Shown here piece after piece: positions 35,041 to 49,400 of a DNA stretch of 64,000 bases. The notes under the pieces were generated by a model. The model ran no database searches. It had not been told where the DNA came from and saw only the letters and a list, made by a program, of their open reading frames with translations. The stretch comes from Synchiropus splendidus. Taxonomy: Eukaryota > Chordata > Actinopteri > Syngnathiformes > Callionymidae. The stretch lies in assembly GCF_027744825.2 (NCBI RefSeq), contig NC_071334.1, forward strand, positions 35,309,937 through 35,373,936, written 5' to 3'. How positions within the stretch are numbered: position 1 is the first letter of the stretch; every line of letters begins with the position of its first letter. The position numbers were made by a program, and so were the translations under genes.

Positions 35041-38000
35041 CTCTCCCCTCACGTATGAAGCACTGTGAAGGAGGAGACAGAGTTCACACAAGTTTCACTC
35101 CCTAAGTTCAGCTCCAGATACGTGGGTTTATTCAAATTTATTCAAATAAAAGCCCCATTGAGGAAGCTGTCAAAGACATGTTGCTTTGCTTATAAATCAA
35201 GACTTCCACTCTCAGTGTGTCTCTTTGTTGGAGAAGGAATAAAACCAGCAAGACTCCGGAAGGCAGAGGCAGGCTGGGTGTTAAACACTGCTCCATGTTG
35301 AGCTCTCCATCCTGGGAAGCACTGACCTGCTGGCACTGAAGTGTCATGGATGGGAATGGATCGGAGAACAACTTGAGTCTTCTACCTTTTTAAGCAAGCA
35401 CTAACTGCTGTAACTGTTTCTTTCACTGGTCCCCGGGTTCTGTTGTTGTCACGGCAACCGTGTGGACTTCCACTCATCTATGAAATCATGCTGTTTGTCT
35501 AGTGCCAAAAATAGCCGCGAGGAGAGTTGGAAGGGGCACATGTGTGAGATCCTGATCACACTGGGAAAACAGAAATCATTCTTGTGACGACCACTCTAGT
35601 TTCCTCCCAAAATCGAAATGCAGTCAGTTTATTAGGTGAGGTGGTCTTTCATTGTGTGCTGAACTGATGACCGAAGTGGTGAGGATTACGTCCAGTCCAA
35701 GGGAAGACACGACAGACTCATAACTTTCACTGAGGACGTCTGTCCAGTGTCTTTTCATGGACAGGTGAGCAGAAACGTGAAAAAGATGCTTTACTGACGT
35801 AAAACTAATTGCATAAAAAAAGAGATAGCTGCCACAGAAGTAACTATCAAAATGGAAAGAATGAAATATAACAGAACTCATAAAAACCCTAACAGAGTAA
35901 AAAAAAAAATCACCCAAAAAAATCCTTATTCACAAAAAACAAGTTGAAAGTAATGAAGAGGACTTGAAATAGAAAATACATCTTTTAAAAAAGGCACAAA
36001 AAAAAGTTGACTCCGCGAAAAAGTAAAATGAAAAAAACAATCACGTTGAGCTGTCTAATAATGATGATTTCCCTGACAATAAAATGTGTCATTATAGATT
36101 ATGAGAGTAGAGGGAGTTATGGCAAAAAAAAACCAAAAAACATGGTAGTATCTGAAGCCTCCATACAGACTCAGCAAGCAGATCAGAAGTGGACGTGTGC
36201 AGTGAGAGCCTGTCTGCGCATCATCAGCGACAATACATCTTCAGAGAGACACTAAATATGGCAGTAATCTCTTTTACAGGTTTGTTCCCCTGCCTTTCTT
36301 TTCCGCAGTGCTCAGCTCCTCCGAGAGAGAACCACAAACTAGTGGAACAGACGGCCACTCTGGCACGCGTGGCTGCTTTCCAGCCGACACATATGTTAAA
36401 ATAGGAACAGAAATGACTTCATGTCTATAAGCTGGTGTGACGTCCACAGAAGACATATCAGACGCACGTTTCTAAAAATGACCTTTCAGCTGGGTTTCCG
36501 TGGCCGTCTGCAGTTCTGTGCTTTTATGGTATTGTGCGTGTGTGTGTGTGTTGGCACAGACTTAATTTTTCCATTGGATTAGAAGGTTCAGTAAAGAGGA
36601 AACAGTTTGGCACGTTAAACATCCATGTTGATGTGTTTGGAAAGATGTACAATTTGCATTTTTTAGATAGATTTGAAAACAGTCACCTTTAGTGAGTCCA
36701 TCCACACGATTAAATAATCCTCCCTCATCTGCTCATCCATCGCACACGCCACCCTCAATCACTTAAAGGCCTCCAACTCATGAGAACCATGGTCTTAGTT
36801 CGAGAGGCGGCCAACAGTTTGATTGGCTTTGAAGGCTTCAGGCTTCAGGCTAACCCTCCACATCCCACTGCGCCTTGACTTTCAGTTCATACAAATATTG
36901 ACTGCACTGGTCTGACAGGCTTGACCTTGCTTGAAGACCAGCTTTACTATGCCTCGTGCCGGGATCAAAACAACTGGCTGATCCTCCTCTGGAGGGACTT
37001 GGTGGAGCATGGACAAACAAGTATGTCATCCATTCTGTAGGGTCGCATTGCGATCATCGAGAGGCTGCGCCCCTAGTTTCCACAAAAAGCAATTCTGAAG
37101 TGCCAGTGAATGCTTGTCAATGCTTTGGATTTCTGAAGCATCACAGAAGGTGTGTGATGCAGTGCTTCATTAGAAATACTCATTTTTATTTATTGACACT
37201 GAGTGCATTGAAGAGAGTAGACTGGTAGATGAGTGTCTTGTCAAAGATTGGTCCACGCAAGAATATTAATAAACAACAATATAACACACAGAAATCTTTC
37301 AGCCAAAGAGGGAGTGATCACACTGCTGTTTAATTTTCTTCAAAATAAAACAAAGTCTCCACGATACACATTCAAGACACAAGGCCAACGTGGGGACTGT
37401 CGCTGTTTATACAAGCAAGAAAAGCAGCACTGGAGAGATTATCATAACAATAGTGCATTCATCTCAGGAAGGAAGCACAGGCATATATTCAGCTCTACAC
37501 ATTTCATGGCGCTAACACAAAGGAAATCCAACACATATTCACCATTAAGAGTTTGCATATATCAGGACAGGTTCCTGAAGCTGGATGAAGAGCGATCCAC
37601 TCGCACGTCTTTCACAACAAACCAAGCACGGAAAACCTAAGTGGCCTAAGCTTTATGCGCTTCACGGTGACACAACTGCACATAAGACTCTTCAGTGATG
37701 GCACATCGGCTATTGCATTCATGTCTTTTTATATTTACTTCCACTATAAATTTGGAGAAAACATGCCAACAGATCGTGGAGTACTATATTTGTTAACACA
37801 CACAAATGCAAGCTGATAAATACAATTTCACAGTGTGTGACGCTTGTGTATTTTTCAACCTATTTCCTTTTTGACAGGAAATTACATTTATCATCCGCAA
37901 TTCAAAGTGTTTGTGATATATTCAGTGCTTGAAGTCCGTTTTTGGTGGCGAGCTGTTTGCCTCCAACCTCTTCACCGAGTACAGCAGTTTCAAAGCCAAA

Positions 38001-38579
38001 CACAAAAGTATTTTCCAACAGCAGAATATTAAGAGGCGCAAAGAGGAGTGAATTCAGGGCAGAACCCTAACCCTAACCTGGATGAAGTCAAAAGATAACA
38101 GAGCTGAGCCAAGAAGCAAAGCTCTCCGTATATCGGTCGATCTATGCTGCTGCTTTTTCTAGTGCTCACAAGCTTTGGGGACTGACTGTAAGAACAAGAT
38201 CTCAGCAGGGTTCCTGTGTTCTCTTTTATTAATAGATAAGGAGCCTGAGCTGCCTCCCCACACTGAGGGAAGTCTGCTGAGGTGGCATTAGTTGTAGGCA
38301 TCAGTAGGATTCCTCCTGGACGATGATGACCTAAGACACCTAAGAATGTGCCTCTCAATTACCTCCTGGGTATTTTCCCCCAAAAAAGATGAGTTTCCTG
38401 GACAGCAACTGTCAGTTGTCAGTGTTGATTGTAGTAGTGCTCTAAACACCATACCAAGTGTTTGGCTGACAGTGTTTAAGAGCCAAATCATGTTTGCTTC
38501 ACAGGGACTCCAACACGCCTTGCACTTACATTCTTAATTTTGGTATGTCGTAATGATGCCATTTGTTAACATCACTATC

Positions 38580-38860
38580 ATGCAACTATCTTCACCTTCT
38601 TCTGTCGCTTATCCGGAGTCAGGTCGCGGAGGCAGCATTCGGACCAACGAAGCCCAAACTTCCCGATCCGCATAAACCTCCTCCAGCTCTCCCCCCGGGG
38701 GATCCTGAGGTGTTCCCAGGCCAGACTGGAGACATCATCTCTCCAGCGAGTCTCCTCCCGGTAGGACATGCCTGGCAAACCTCCCGAGGGAGGCGTCCAG
38801 GGGGCATCCGGATCAGATGCCCGAGCCACCTCAGCTGGTTCCTCTCTATGTGGAGAAGGA
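38580..38860 (-). mobile_element. Second RTE/Rex3-like LINE 3' end, internally deleted
   Basis: This copy matches the element at 26098-26640 nearly base for base: GTCTCCTCCCGGTAGGACAT, CAGGGGGCATCCGGATCAGA and CAGTTGG-type text appear in both. It lacks about 17 bases (GGTCTTCCCCGCG region), which shifts the reading frame. It is about 280 bp long and lies 0.8 kb beyond the lurap1 stop codon. Confidence 0.85.
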
Positions 38861-39663
38861 TCTTTTTTCGCTAAATGGAGGTGGAAAACTATAGCTGAGG
38901 AATGTCCAGTGGAACCTTTTGTGACGTGGTTGACCGGCCGACAATAGAGGGTTGGGTGACTCAATACACGGCTTCTTCAAACTGCTCTTCCCAGGCTTGT
39001 GTGACTTCCCTCCTTCCTCCCAGAGTCCAACTACATACTCCAATTGGCAGACGGTGTGGGAGTGGTTGTCTGCCTATCTTAGCATGTGAGAGGTGTCCCA
39101 AGTGTGCGCTAACCCCACGGGACACCACCAATGCATTAGTGAAGAAAATGAGCGAATCCACGGAGTACATCTTACTTTCAAACAAGCTAAAATGGAACGC
39201 AGTTCAGTCAGCTGCAAAGCCTGGGAGGCACCTACATGGTGAGTCTGGTGAGCTGTAGTTCTCCTCCACTGGTGCTATTTACGATTCATGTTTAGCTCAT
39301 GCAGATTATTGCTAGCTTCAGTTCAAAGTGTGCCCCTCAATTTGATGGACATTTTCATAAATTCTAGTTCCTGACAGTTATAGTTTCACTGAAACAGTAG
39401 CGCTGTGCTTGATTTGATTTAGCGGGAAATGAACCAAAAAAAACAGAATCAGGGAATGTTGGGAAAGATCCTGAGAAAACATGATGGCACAGGACTTCTC
39501 CCTAGGGTGGTGTGAGGCGGTCCTGTTGGGCCGGCCGCGGTCCTGCCATGTGCGCTGACCTTAATACTGACATCAATGTTTCATAGTGCAGAGATCACAG
39601 CTAACGTCTCCACCACGTCAATAACAGCAGATCCTCAAGCGAGCGCTCGAGTCAATGTCCTTC

Positions 39664-40494
39664 CTACAAAAATGTGACGTCTTCTTGAGACTGAACCCAG
39701 CGCCAATGTGCGTCGTACTCTAGCTGCATCTTGCTGTTCATTTTGCATGTATCCAAGTCGATCTTTCCATTTTTGTAGTGTTTTAGTTTGGGGCTCTGCT
39801 TGGTGCCGAGTTTCTCAAGGCAGACGCGTGTGGGGCTGCCAGTCTGTGTGACGGATTTCTCCACGATACTGTTGGGTTTAATGTACTGGGTCTGTGTATT
39901 GTTTTTAGAAATGACGCTTCCCTTCACCGGATCCAAAGCCTTGTTCCAGACCACAGTGTCTTGTTTGCTGTCCGACACGACGTCAGGAGCATTCGCTGGA
40001 GCGACTGGTTTTCCAATTCCAGTCCCAGACATCCCGTTCCCATTGACATCATTAACAATCGCAGTCCCTGGTCCAACTTTCAACCTTGTAGTGTCTCCAA
40101 TTCCATTCTCGTTCATCCCTGCTTTCATGTTTCCACTGCTAGTCCTAGCAGCTCCGCGGCCCCCAACAGTCGCCTCAGAAACTTGTGGAGTGGAAGAGCA
40201 GATGACAGACTCGGAGCTGGAGGGGCAGTACTCATCCATATCGTCAGCCAAGGTGTCCAAGTAGCTGCCGATGGAGATGTTGTCCAGCTTGTCATGGGGG
40301 TCGTGCAGGCTGCTCCAAGAGCCCCTCCACGAGGTGTCAGGCCCGTCGCCAAGACTGTACTGGCTACTGGTCAGGCTGCTGCAGCGGCTGGTCAGGGTGC
40401 TGCGCTCCTCCAGCAGCCACTTGACTGCTTCAATGCCCTCATGGACCGCCAGCAGCTGGTTCAGGATCTTCACGTCCACGGAGCGTAAGTGTAA
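39664..40494 (-). CDS. lurap1: lurap1 exon 2 (leucine-rich core and C terminus)
   Basis: The acceptor TTTCCACAG lies at 40503-40495 on the minus strand. The exon begins LHLRSVDVKIL, the leucine-rich helix region, and ends EDVTFL, a C terminus compatible with a PDZ ligand. The frame is also open 27 bases upstream to an ATG, which is intronic. Long antisense frames over this exon are shadows. Confidence 0.92.
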   Translation of the reverse strand, partial: LHLRSVDVKILNQLLAVHEGIEAVKWLLEERSTLTSRCSSLTSSQYSLGDGPDTSWRGSWSSLHDPHDKLDNISIGSYLDTLADDMDEYCPSSSESVICSSTPQVSEATVGGRGAARTSSGNMKAGMNENGIGDTTRLKVGPGTAIVNDVNGNGMSGTGIGKPVAPANAPDVVSDSKQDTVVWNKALDPVKGSVISKNNTQTQYIKPNSIVEKSVTQTGSPTRVCLEKLGTKQSPKLKHYKNGKIDLDTCKMNSKMQLEYDAHWRWVQSQEDVTFL

Positions 40495-43400
40495 CTGTGG
40501 AAACACGGAAGATGGAAACACGACATTGAATCGGTTTGTGTCTGAGTATCTACTGTATTCAATTCATCGAAAGTGCCTGAACAGACCTTTAACATACATC
40601 TTATAAGAATGACATAATACTTCCACTTTAGAATAGAATTGAAACACAAAAGAGCAAAAAGACATGAAAGAGAAAGATATTTTAATGGTCGACAAGGTTA
40701 CGTACACAAACGATGACTCCAGTAATAGCATGTTGCATCTACTCCCGAATAAACATGTCAGAAATCATTTTGTCCCTTAAAGTCTAATATCATTTGCACA
40801 GAAAGCCGTAAACATTTGGTAAGACAACGGTCTACTCCTCCACAGGGGCTGGGGTTCTGCGCCTTACTTATCCCTCACCCTCCCTCACACACAGTCAGTT
40901 GTGCCACCAGGGAGAACAAAAATCCAGATCATGTGGATTTAAGCAATTGATGAGCAAAGAACTAACTCTGTCTATGACGCCTCAGCATCTATGTGCACAT
41001 TGCAAATCCAACAACAGCTCTATTGTGAGCTCCTGAGGTCGGCTGAGTTCAACAGACAGTGACGGCTGCAATCTGTCGACATGTCTTGTGAACACATCGC
41101 CGTGGGTGTAATCAAAGACTTCATTATATTTATTGTGATGTGATGAGTTGAGCTTTGAAAGATGCATGATGGTCTGCAAGAGGAAACACGAAGAGAAAGA
41201 TGCTGGTCGTTGACCTTTGTTTAGCACACAGATATCAGTCATCGCAGCCACTGGAGCATGCAGGCTGAAACTACTTTAGTACATTTAGTGCTCAACGTTC
41301 CCACCATTGTTGGGTTTATCTGCTTCACTATCAAGATGTCTGCAGATCTAAAAGCCATGCCAAGGGAGGAAGAGGCTACTATTCATCTGTCCAGACACTG
41401 AAGCGCCTCCTGTCATTAAGTTGATCTTGTTGGAATAAAATCTTCAAGAGGTTCAAGCACTGTGGCAAGTACTTCCTGGTCGTGCATCTGGTATTTCAGA
41501 GTTGACTATGTTTATGATTCTTAATCTTGTTCTGAAAGAGAAATTTGTAGTAAAGCAGAGTGGTGACGGTATGCTTGAACCATCTTGAATAACTTTCCTT
41601 TGTGTTTTACCAACTGGGAGGTGTGTTCGAACACGACCTGGATGTGTAGTGAGAGTTTATAGGAGGAGGTGGTGGACCTGAGGTGGAGACGATGAAGCAG
41701 GAGTTGCACTGACTGTCAGTTGGAAGGGTAAAATACACCCGGCTGACAACTTCTACACATTCCACCATGGCATACCATGTTTATGTCAGCGAGATGACAC
41801 AAATATACTAAACAATATTGTGAGTCCAATCCAATATGAAACTATAAGGCTCAAAGGATCAATGATTATTAACCGAAGAATGATGTCCCTAAAGAAAGGA
41901 AATCTGATCTAATCCAACACAGCGATTGAAACAGATCCCTGCAAAGGATTTTAACAATGCTGTTTTCCAAACTAGAAGTCAGTGTAAAATAGGAGTGTCT
42001 CTTGAGCTCCTAATCCTGAATCAAGCCAGTCTAATCTAATCTTGTTACTGGGCGCATGATGTGAGCCATAAAATCACCTTCATTTAGACAAAAATATGGT
42101 GTTCTTTGCTCCACTTCTAGGGGAAAAAAAGCTCTCAGACACAGTGCAACAACTATTCAGTTAAAAGGACAACTGAAAAACACTTAATAGCTGCACTGGC
42201 AGCGCTACGTCAGCGGAATGTACGTTCTGAGTGCCGATCGGTGTCTATCCAGGTCATTGCAGGAATGATTCTGTGCTCATCCTCACATCACTTGCTCTTC
42301 TATGTTCCTCTATTTCAGGCGTCTTCTGGTTTTTCACTATTCTTACAAATATGTTGAGACTTAGGATCTTAAATTACGCTAAAACAACATTACTACTTTA
42401 GTAGCCAACCACAGACTGAAAAAAAACTATTTCAATTGCTAAAAACAAGGGTTTTTACTGCCATCAATTCAAGAAATCTGAAATAATCCTGCTTTGCTTC
42501 CATGTCTCTCTGTCAAATGGCTTCTTCATTGGCTCCAATCTGTTCCACGTCACAGTTCTGGTCGGAAACATCAGCTCTCCCCACACACATGAAGGTTTTC
42601 GGTCATAAATGCTGAACATGTTTAACATTTACCCCTTTTTAGGGGCTATTATTGGGACAAACTATCTCATTGGATAATCTTAGAAGAGTTAGGGTATACG
42701 GCCAAAGGCCACACGAGGTGGTTAGCACTCTTGCCTTCCAGCAAGAAGGTTGCGGGTTCGATTCCCAGTGGCCTTTCTGCATCGAGTTTGCATGTTTTCC
42801 CTGTGGGCATGTGGGTTTCCTCCCACAGCCCACAGACATGCTGACAAGGTTAATTGGACACTCTAAAATTGTGCAGGGTGTAGTCCTGCCTCTCACCCAA
42901 TGAGCACTGGGATAGGCTCCAACACAACCCTGAACAGTGCTGGTACAGTGAGGATGGATGGATGTAGTCAGGTGTTTACCATCCATGGTTGGGAAAGAGT
43001 GAACTCAGGATCAAAACAGACAAGATTATCGTTATGTGTGTGAAAAGCCCCTAAGAGCTTCATGGGTCACTCCTCCAATATATAAGTTGTTGCCACGGTA
43101 GAACCAGCATCAACGGCACCAAACAGTAGGAGGAGTTGGGGAGGAGTTCTCTGGTAGAGGAGACAGTGATGGAGACTCTATAGAAGGTCTCTGGACTACC
43201 TAGCCAGTCAAGATACATAATACTACATGCGATACTCAACTGTCTGTATCCACATTAAAACTACTTCTTGTATCTTTCAGGGCAGCTCTTCCTTTTCCCA
43301 CTTATTATCTGTCCTCACGAAAACAAAAGTTGCTTATCATGGAGAGGTCCTTAAATTGAAAAGTCAAACAGGGGCCACGGGCATTTTATGTGACAGCAGT

Positions 43401-46400
43401 TGCAGAGAGCAAAGGGGCGGAGGAAGATGTCCTGGTCCATAAATCATCTTCAGCGTGCTATCAACGCTCACCAAGAGAGGTTTTACTGCAGAAGGTCAAC
43501 TTACTCCTGGCTCGCACTTCATGTCTGTGAAACCACATTTCCTGCATCTTTAGTCCACGAGTAAAAAATACTAACACCGGACTAGAAAGACCGGTATCAT
43601 CTGCCAACAGATAAGCACCGTAATCTTACTTGCCAGTACAAGTCCAAAATCACCAGGACCAAAGAATCAGCCCAACCACATGACTCACCCCCCTTTGGCA
43701 TTTCTTTATTCACACTTTTTGCTGCTTTATTTCGGTAATGTGTTGTTTGGTCAATAAGCAACGAGTGGTAGAAAACTAGAGTTAAATATGTTATAAGAGA
43801 AGTTATATAAGTTGTGGCTCAAGCTCTACTGCTGCTCCACAGAGGGAATGTTGCGGTTGAGTTTGTGCTGGACAGTACTTCGGACTTGCCGAGGCTCATG
43901 TTTCACGCCATGGGAAGTTGTGGCTTGAGTCGCACTGGTTGCTTTTCGTCAGAAGGTCAGAACAATTTCACGCAAAGGTGCTACCACGTTCCTGGCAACA
44001 CAGACAGTAATGTTATTTTGGACAGTGTGTCACAAGTCTTTGTTTCTTTCTTCCATCAAAGCCAAACTACACACCTCTGCATGTCTGTAGAGGTGTGTAA
44101 TCCACTACAGTGGAACTCCAAATCGCAAATTCTCCAAAAGACCTTTTTGTTTTTCAAATTTTACCCCTTAACTTTAACTAGTTCAACTGAATTTCTGCAT
44201 ATAAATTATAATGTATCTGAATACACCAGTATATGAATGACAATTTACACAGAACCAAACACGCACGTGTACACATGCATGTAATAGGGACAAAGGACGT
44301 GTTATGATTCACTGTGTACACAGCCAGATTTGGGTGTGCAGTGCTTCCACTACAGATAAGCAATGGAAGCAGAGAGAGATTTACTGTTCATGATTGAAAA
44401 CTGTTTTTTGTTTTTTTTTACTGTCACCAACTCTGTAAATGTCAAATGTTTCCACTTTCAGTGTTTGTCACGTTCCGTTTTGAGTTTTTTTCCTTCCGCC
44501 ACAGCTCCAACAAACAAAACAAAACCCACTGGCTAGGACGAGACGAAGACCAACCACCCAAGTTCTACTCATGGCTCCAGATTGTGTCCGAACGGGGAAC
44601 ACAATAAGGTGCCTATGTGCAAATACAAGTATTGTCTGTCAGTCCATATCCATCAAACGTCTTTTTTCTTTTGCTAAGCTACAGTACAGACACAAAAGGA
44701 GGCAGGTGAGTCGTAGCTGGTGGTTAAAGTGATTTTCTTAAGATTTGCCTCTGGTTACTTTTTGTTTCTCGCAAAGTCAAAACAAGTGGCCCACAAACCC
44801 ACACACCTGGAACCTCAAGCTTCCCTGAAAACCAACACTAAGAAGCCGGGCAGCAAAGGGCATCATTGCATTTGGACACCTGCTCGAACATCAATGAGAT
44901 TACTTCCGCTCCTCTTCAGTTCACTGACTTAAGTGCGCTTCTGACTTCATGCTTCCATCAAGCAACCACCAGGCATACTCCAGTCAAAGGTGATGGCACT
45001 CAGACTGAAAATGAACGCACACCCCATGCAAAGAAATCAGAGCCAATGGGAAAAAATCCACACTGATCACCATGAGATGTTCTGCCACGGCTCGGTGTTT
45101 AAAGGTGTCTTGAATAAAATCTTGAATTTTGGTTGAATGGCAATATCTTGTAAGAAATGATATGCCATTTTAACAAGCAAATATAACAGGAGTTACATCA
45201 CCACAGATTGTAAAGACAGTCAAAGCTTTTCCTGAAAGTAAGAGGAGCAATTAGGATACATATCTAGGCCACGCCTCATTCATGCTGTCCTGTTCTTATA
45301 GTGATGAAACACAAGTGCAGCTGAACATTTAGTGAGCATATGTTGACATCCAAGAAATACGCGCTACATTTAAATGGATTGAGAATATTTGAAAATAAAC
45401 GTGGCAATAAAAAAATGAGGTAAATGAAATGCGCTGTTTACCTACATATGGACAAGTCACATGTGAACTACTCGTGCGTTTTCAAAGCACAACGCTGCTG
45501 ACTTGACATTTGACAAAGACCAGTGTTTTGAGATACATTCAGTGGCTGGAGATTCGGTGCTGCAGGAGTGACTAAAACGCTGTTTTACCGTCTTGAGCAG
45601 AACCAGCAAATAGTGGAAAATATTTGTCCCCACCAGCTAACAGAACAATTTAGTGGCACTTTATTCACAAAGCTTAAATGGCTAGCTAAAGCATCCAATT
45701 GTTTTTTTCTATGGTACAAGCTCACTGTCCTCTGTTCTTGCTGCCTTGATTTGTGTCACAAGCTAATGTGTGTATGTAAAGTGGAGCAATCAGGCAGTGG
45801 CAGCTTTATTTAAAACAACAACAAAAGCAGCAGTGAATTAACACAAATATATATTTATGAAGTCATGTTGCCTCCTGTACTGTGATATGACTGATGGTTG
45901 TGTTGCACGGCCCTACTATCTGCTTTACAGCACTGCGCAGTGTCCTGTATGTTGTCCATCACTTCACACTTTATGTCTAGCTCAGTTTACACCAGCTCTG
46001 AGGAAAACCAATGAGGGAGAAAAAAAAAGTGGCGCGGTGTCATTTAGCCGCGTAAGAGCCTGCTGAATCACTGCCAGCAGTGACACACGGATGAACGCGG
46101 CTGCTTAATAAACACCAGCCATATATGCACACGCTCACTGCTCTGTCCATCTGCCGTCTCATCTTCTCTCACACCCATAACACTAGCAGGAGGTCAGTGC
46201 GTCTCCAACGAGGCACCTGTACAAACACTTGAACATACGAGTAGAGTCAGAGATGAAGATACCCAGGATGCGATTGGCAGTGAGTGGAAAGGGGTAGGCC
46301 AAAATGACTGGATCAGAGGGACAGCTCATGTGGAGAAGTTTGGAGACTAAAGGAGGTCAGATGGCTTGAACACATGGAGGGTGTTGGACCTGAGACGTTG

Positions 46401-49400
46401 GAGACGGAAGAAGAGAAAGACAACTAATAACATGGATAGCAGGAATATAAGATCAAGATACTGTAGGTAAAGTTGGAGGACACTGACAGGCTGGCAATCT
46501 CTCATGTGACCGACGAAGATGTACATGATGCAACAATCTATTATAAATCATGGCTGAAAAATGAAATGTTGTATTCTAATTCAAGGTTAATACTACCTGT
46601 CCTGTACAATTCTTTGTCTGTTTTTAAATTAAAATTGACTGAAAAGTTACACACAAACTGCGATGCAAATGTCAACAAATAAGGAAATACTTTCACGGGG
46701 GAAAAAACAGACTAATCTCAAAGCGTGTCATTTCTCCACGGCATTCTTTCTGCCATGTTTCTCAGTTTTTACATTGCTTATCTACAGCAGTGGCTGCATG
46801 GTATGTACAAAGAGTGACAATCATAAACCATATAATTAAGTCTTCAGACACGCCCGAAATCCTTAAAGCCTTTTGCGGTTCGGCCTTAAAAGTGGGTGTG
46901 AATGGACAAAACACCTATAAAGGATTCTTGATCCAACTGAAAAACGGGAGGTAAAGCCACTGAACATACTACAGTATCTGGACAGGATTTAACATGTAGC
47001 TGTTGATATATTAATGTAAAGCGGTGTGTCTTTGTTAGAAGTGTCCTTTCAGATTCGGGTGCATGAAACAGCAACTAGGTGGTGTGCTTAGATGCAAGTC
47101 AAACAAAGGATTCCGAACTGTTGCTACCCTACTGAAATGGTCCACCAGTCTAATGTATAAATGATCAATAAGACAGATACTTATACAAACTTGTATGACA
47201 CGTTTGTGCATGTCTTAAGAGAAAAAATAGGTTTAGCTAGTACAGTAATGCATTACTGCATGAGTTTTTCAAGAGAAAGAATTCAGGGAGCTTTGATAGT
47301 CAGTTAAAGCAGCTAGATGATATAACTCATAACTCCGAGTGACGCTGTGTTAGCTGCGGGATTACCAATATGTTTAGGGACGTGAGCATAACAGGAAAGC
47401 AGGATTGGAAAGTGAAAGTAGTCTTGAGTCATTCACTAATACTTTCCTGTAAAAGCAATGCATGTTATTGATCAGGTCAAGGTTAATAACGTGTCATCAT
47501 GTGTTCAGTGAAATTTCTATCTATCTATCACAAAAAGACATGAAACAGCAGAGAAATAAAAAGCAAAAGTCATTTTCATTACATATCGAGATACAGATCC
47601 AGCGACTCTGGAGACACAGGCAGCAAGAATATAGAGCCAGAGTCCCTCTGCCTCCTCTCGGCATTGACATTCATCCAGCCAAGGACAGATGTGACAACAA
47701 GAGCAACAGGACCAGCCAAAGTGAGAGGAGGCCTGGAGCAAAATGGCAGCGTTCACACATCTGCTCTATAGTGTGTCTCGTGCATGTGTGAAAGTCAAAG
47801 GCTTTTATCCGGTTTCCAGCAGTGATGAACAACACTAAAATAATTAATTGCACGATTTATCTGCATCAGCACCGACTAATGTTGTGCACCCTGTTGAGAT
47901 CCTGTTGCTGTAAACATGAGCCACAGTGTGTTGGAAACACAGTCAAAAGATCAGCAACATCGGCGAACTGCACCGCTCCACAGTGCAGCTCGCTGCACGG
48001 CACACAGCGCACTGGGGAGCAGGAGGAGCGGAGAGCGAGCCTTGTGCCAATAGAAAACAAAACACTCCTCTGATTAAAAAGCTATGAGTTAGTTTAGTAA
48101 ACGATTGTTTAAAGTTTGGAACTTATCTGTGGTTAGACATCCCATCAATCACAGCGCGCTTCCATGACTCGAGTGTGGTGACATTTTGAATGTCCTGCTG
48201 AGAAAAACTAGGATTCCTTTTTCTCATGTTTTGCAGCTCAGGGCGTCCTCAGGATGCCCAGTCGCCCTCCTAGCTAAAAGGCCTGGTATGAAGTCTGTGC
48301 TGACAATTCGCATCAGCATGCTTGAACCATTAGATGGCAAACACACAATGACGGCCATTCAGGCTCCCAGTCATTCCTGTGGTCAATTAAACAGTCTAAA
48401 ATTAAGCAGCTATTCAGGCACAGGGTGGAAACCTAAGTACTCAGGGGAAACCCATTAAGTCACTGAGAAAGCAAGCCAGATGTGTGTAGTAGCATAAATC
48501 CAGTAACCACGCCACCACCATGCTACAACCTGCAGCGCGATGAAACCCAATGTATCACAGTGAAACTAAAAATCAAAGCAAGATGATAACAACTTGCAAA
48601 ATGCTGGTTTGGTTGGAGAGCTTTGTGTCGTCCAGTATAAACAGACAAGAAGACTTACTTCGACTGACAAAAACAAAACCTATTTTTCATTAAAGCTGAT
48701 GACAAAAGTGATTTAAAAAAGACTTTGCAACCACATATGCACTCTAAAACCTTGATACCAGAGTGCCACAGATGTAAAGATCTGTCATCAAAGTCAGGGT
48801 TGTCTCAAGGACAGGCAGTTGATACATAAAAGCTGGCACATTTTTTCATGGTATCTGCTAGCTTTTTCATAATACAAACACATTTGTCATGTTTCCCAGA
48901 TGCACAGGACTGGATCAAAGCTGGAACCCTCGACATGGAGCCGGCTGCTTACTATGCAGATAAATGATGAGCGTGCAAGGACTCTGCGTGTGCTCACCAC
49001 ATTACTCTCCTGGACTTGTATATAGCTCCCTTTCTCAAGTCATACGTTTCAGCGTCCTGTCCAAGCTGCAGCCGATAAGAAGTTCATTCATGGATTTCAG
49101 TGATGCGTTCAACCTTGATCCAATAAACAAGTTAGAAAGTCCTCATTTAACAATGTGACATGACTTCAGAGCGATATGAATGGTGGCGCAAGGAAAGTTT
49201 TCCACCCTTAGAAAGGTGCCTGTTGATGCATAAACAAACACGAGAATTCATTTCTTGCTTATAAATTGAACCTTAACTCCTCACTCCTCCAACTTCAAAT
49301 TTCCAAATAAACATCAACAAAACCACTCTTTCCCAAAGTAGGAGGTGTGAGAAATGCTGCGGGTCACACAGCCCTTCAGCCATCATTTCCACTAAGCCAG

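Noticed and set aside
38063..38079. Telomere-like CCCTAA repeats
   Set aside because: Only about two and a half units, too few to call an interstitial telomere.
39788..40488. Plus-strand frames of 158 and 175 codons
   Set aside because: They are antisense shadows of lurap1 exon 2, whose minus-strand frame matches the family from end to end.
42720..42775. Possible tRNA gene
   Set aside because: A and B box-like text is present, but no proper acceptor and anticodon stems can be drawn, and it is continuous with the SINE-like body.
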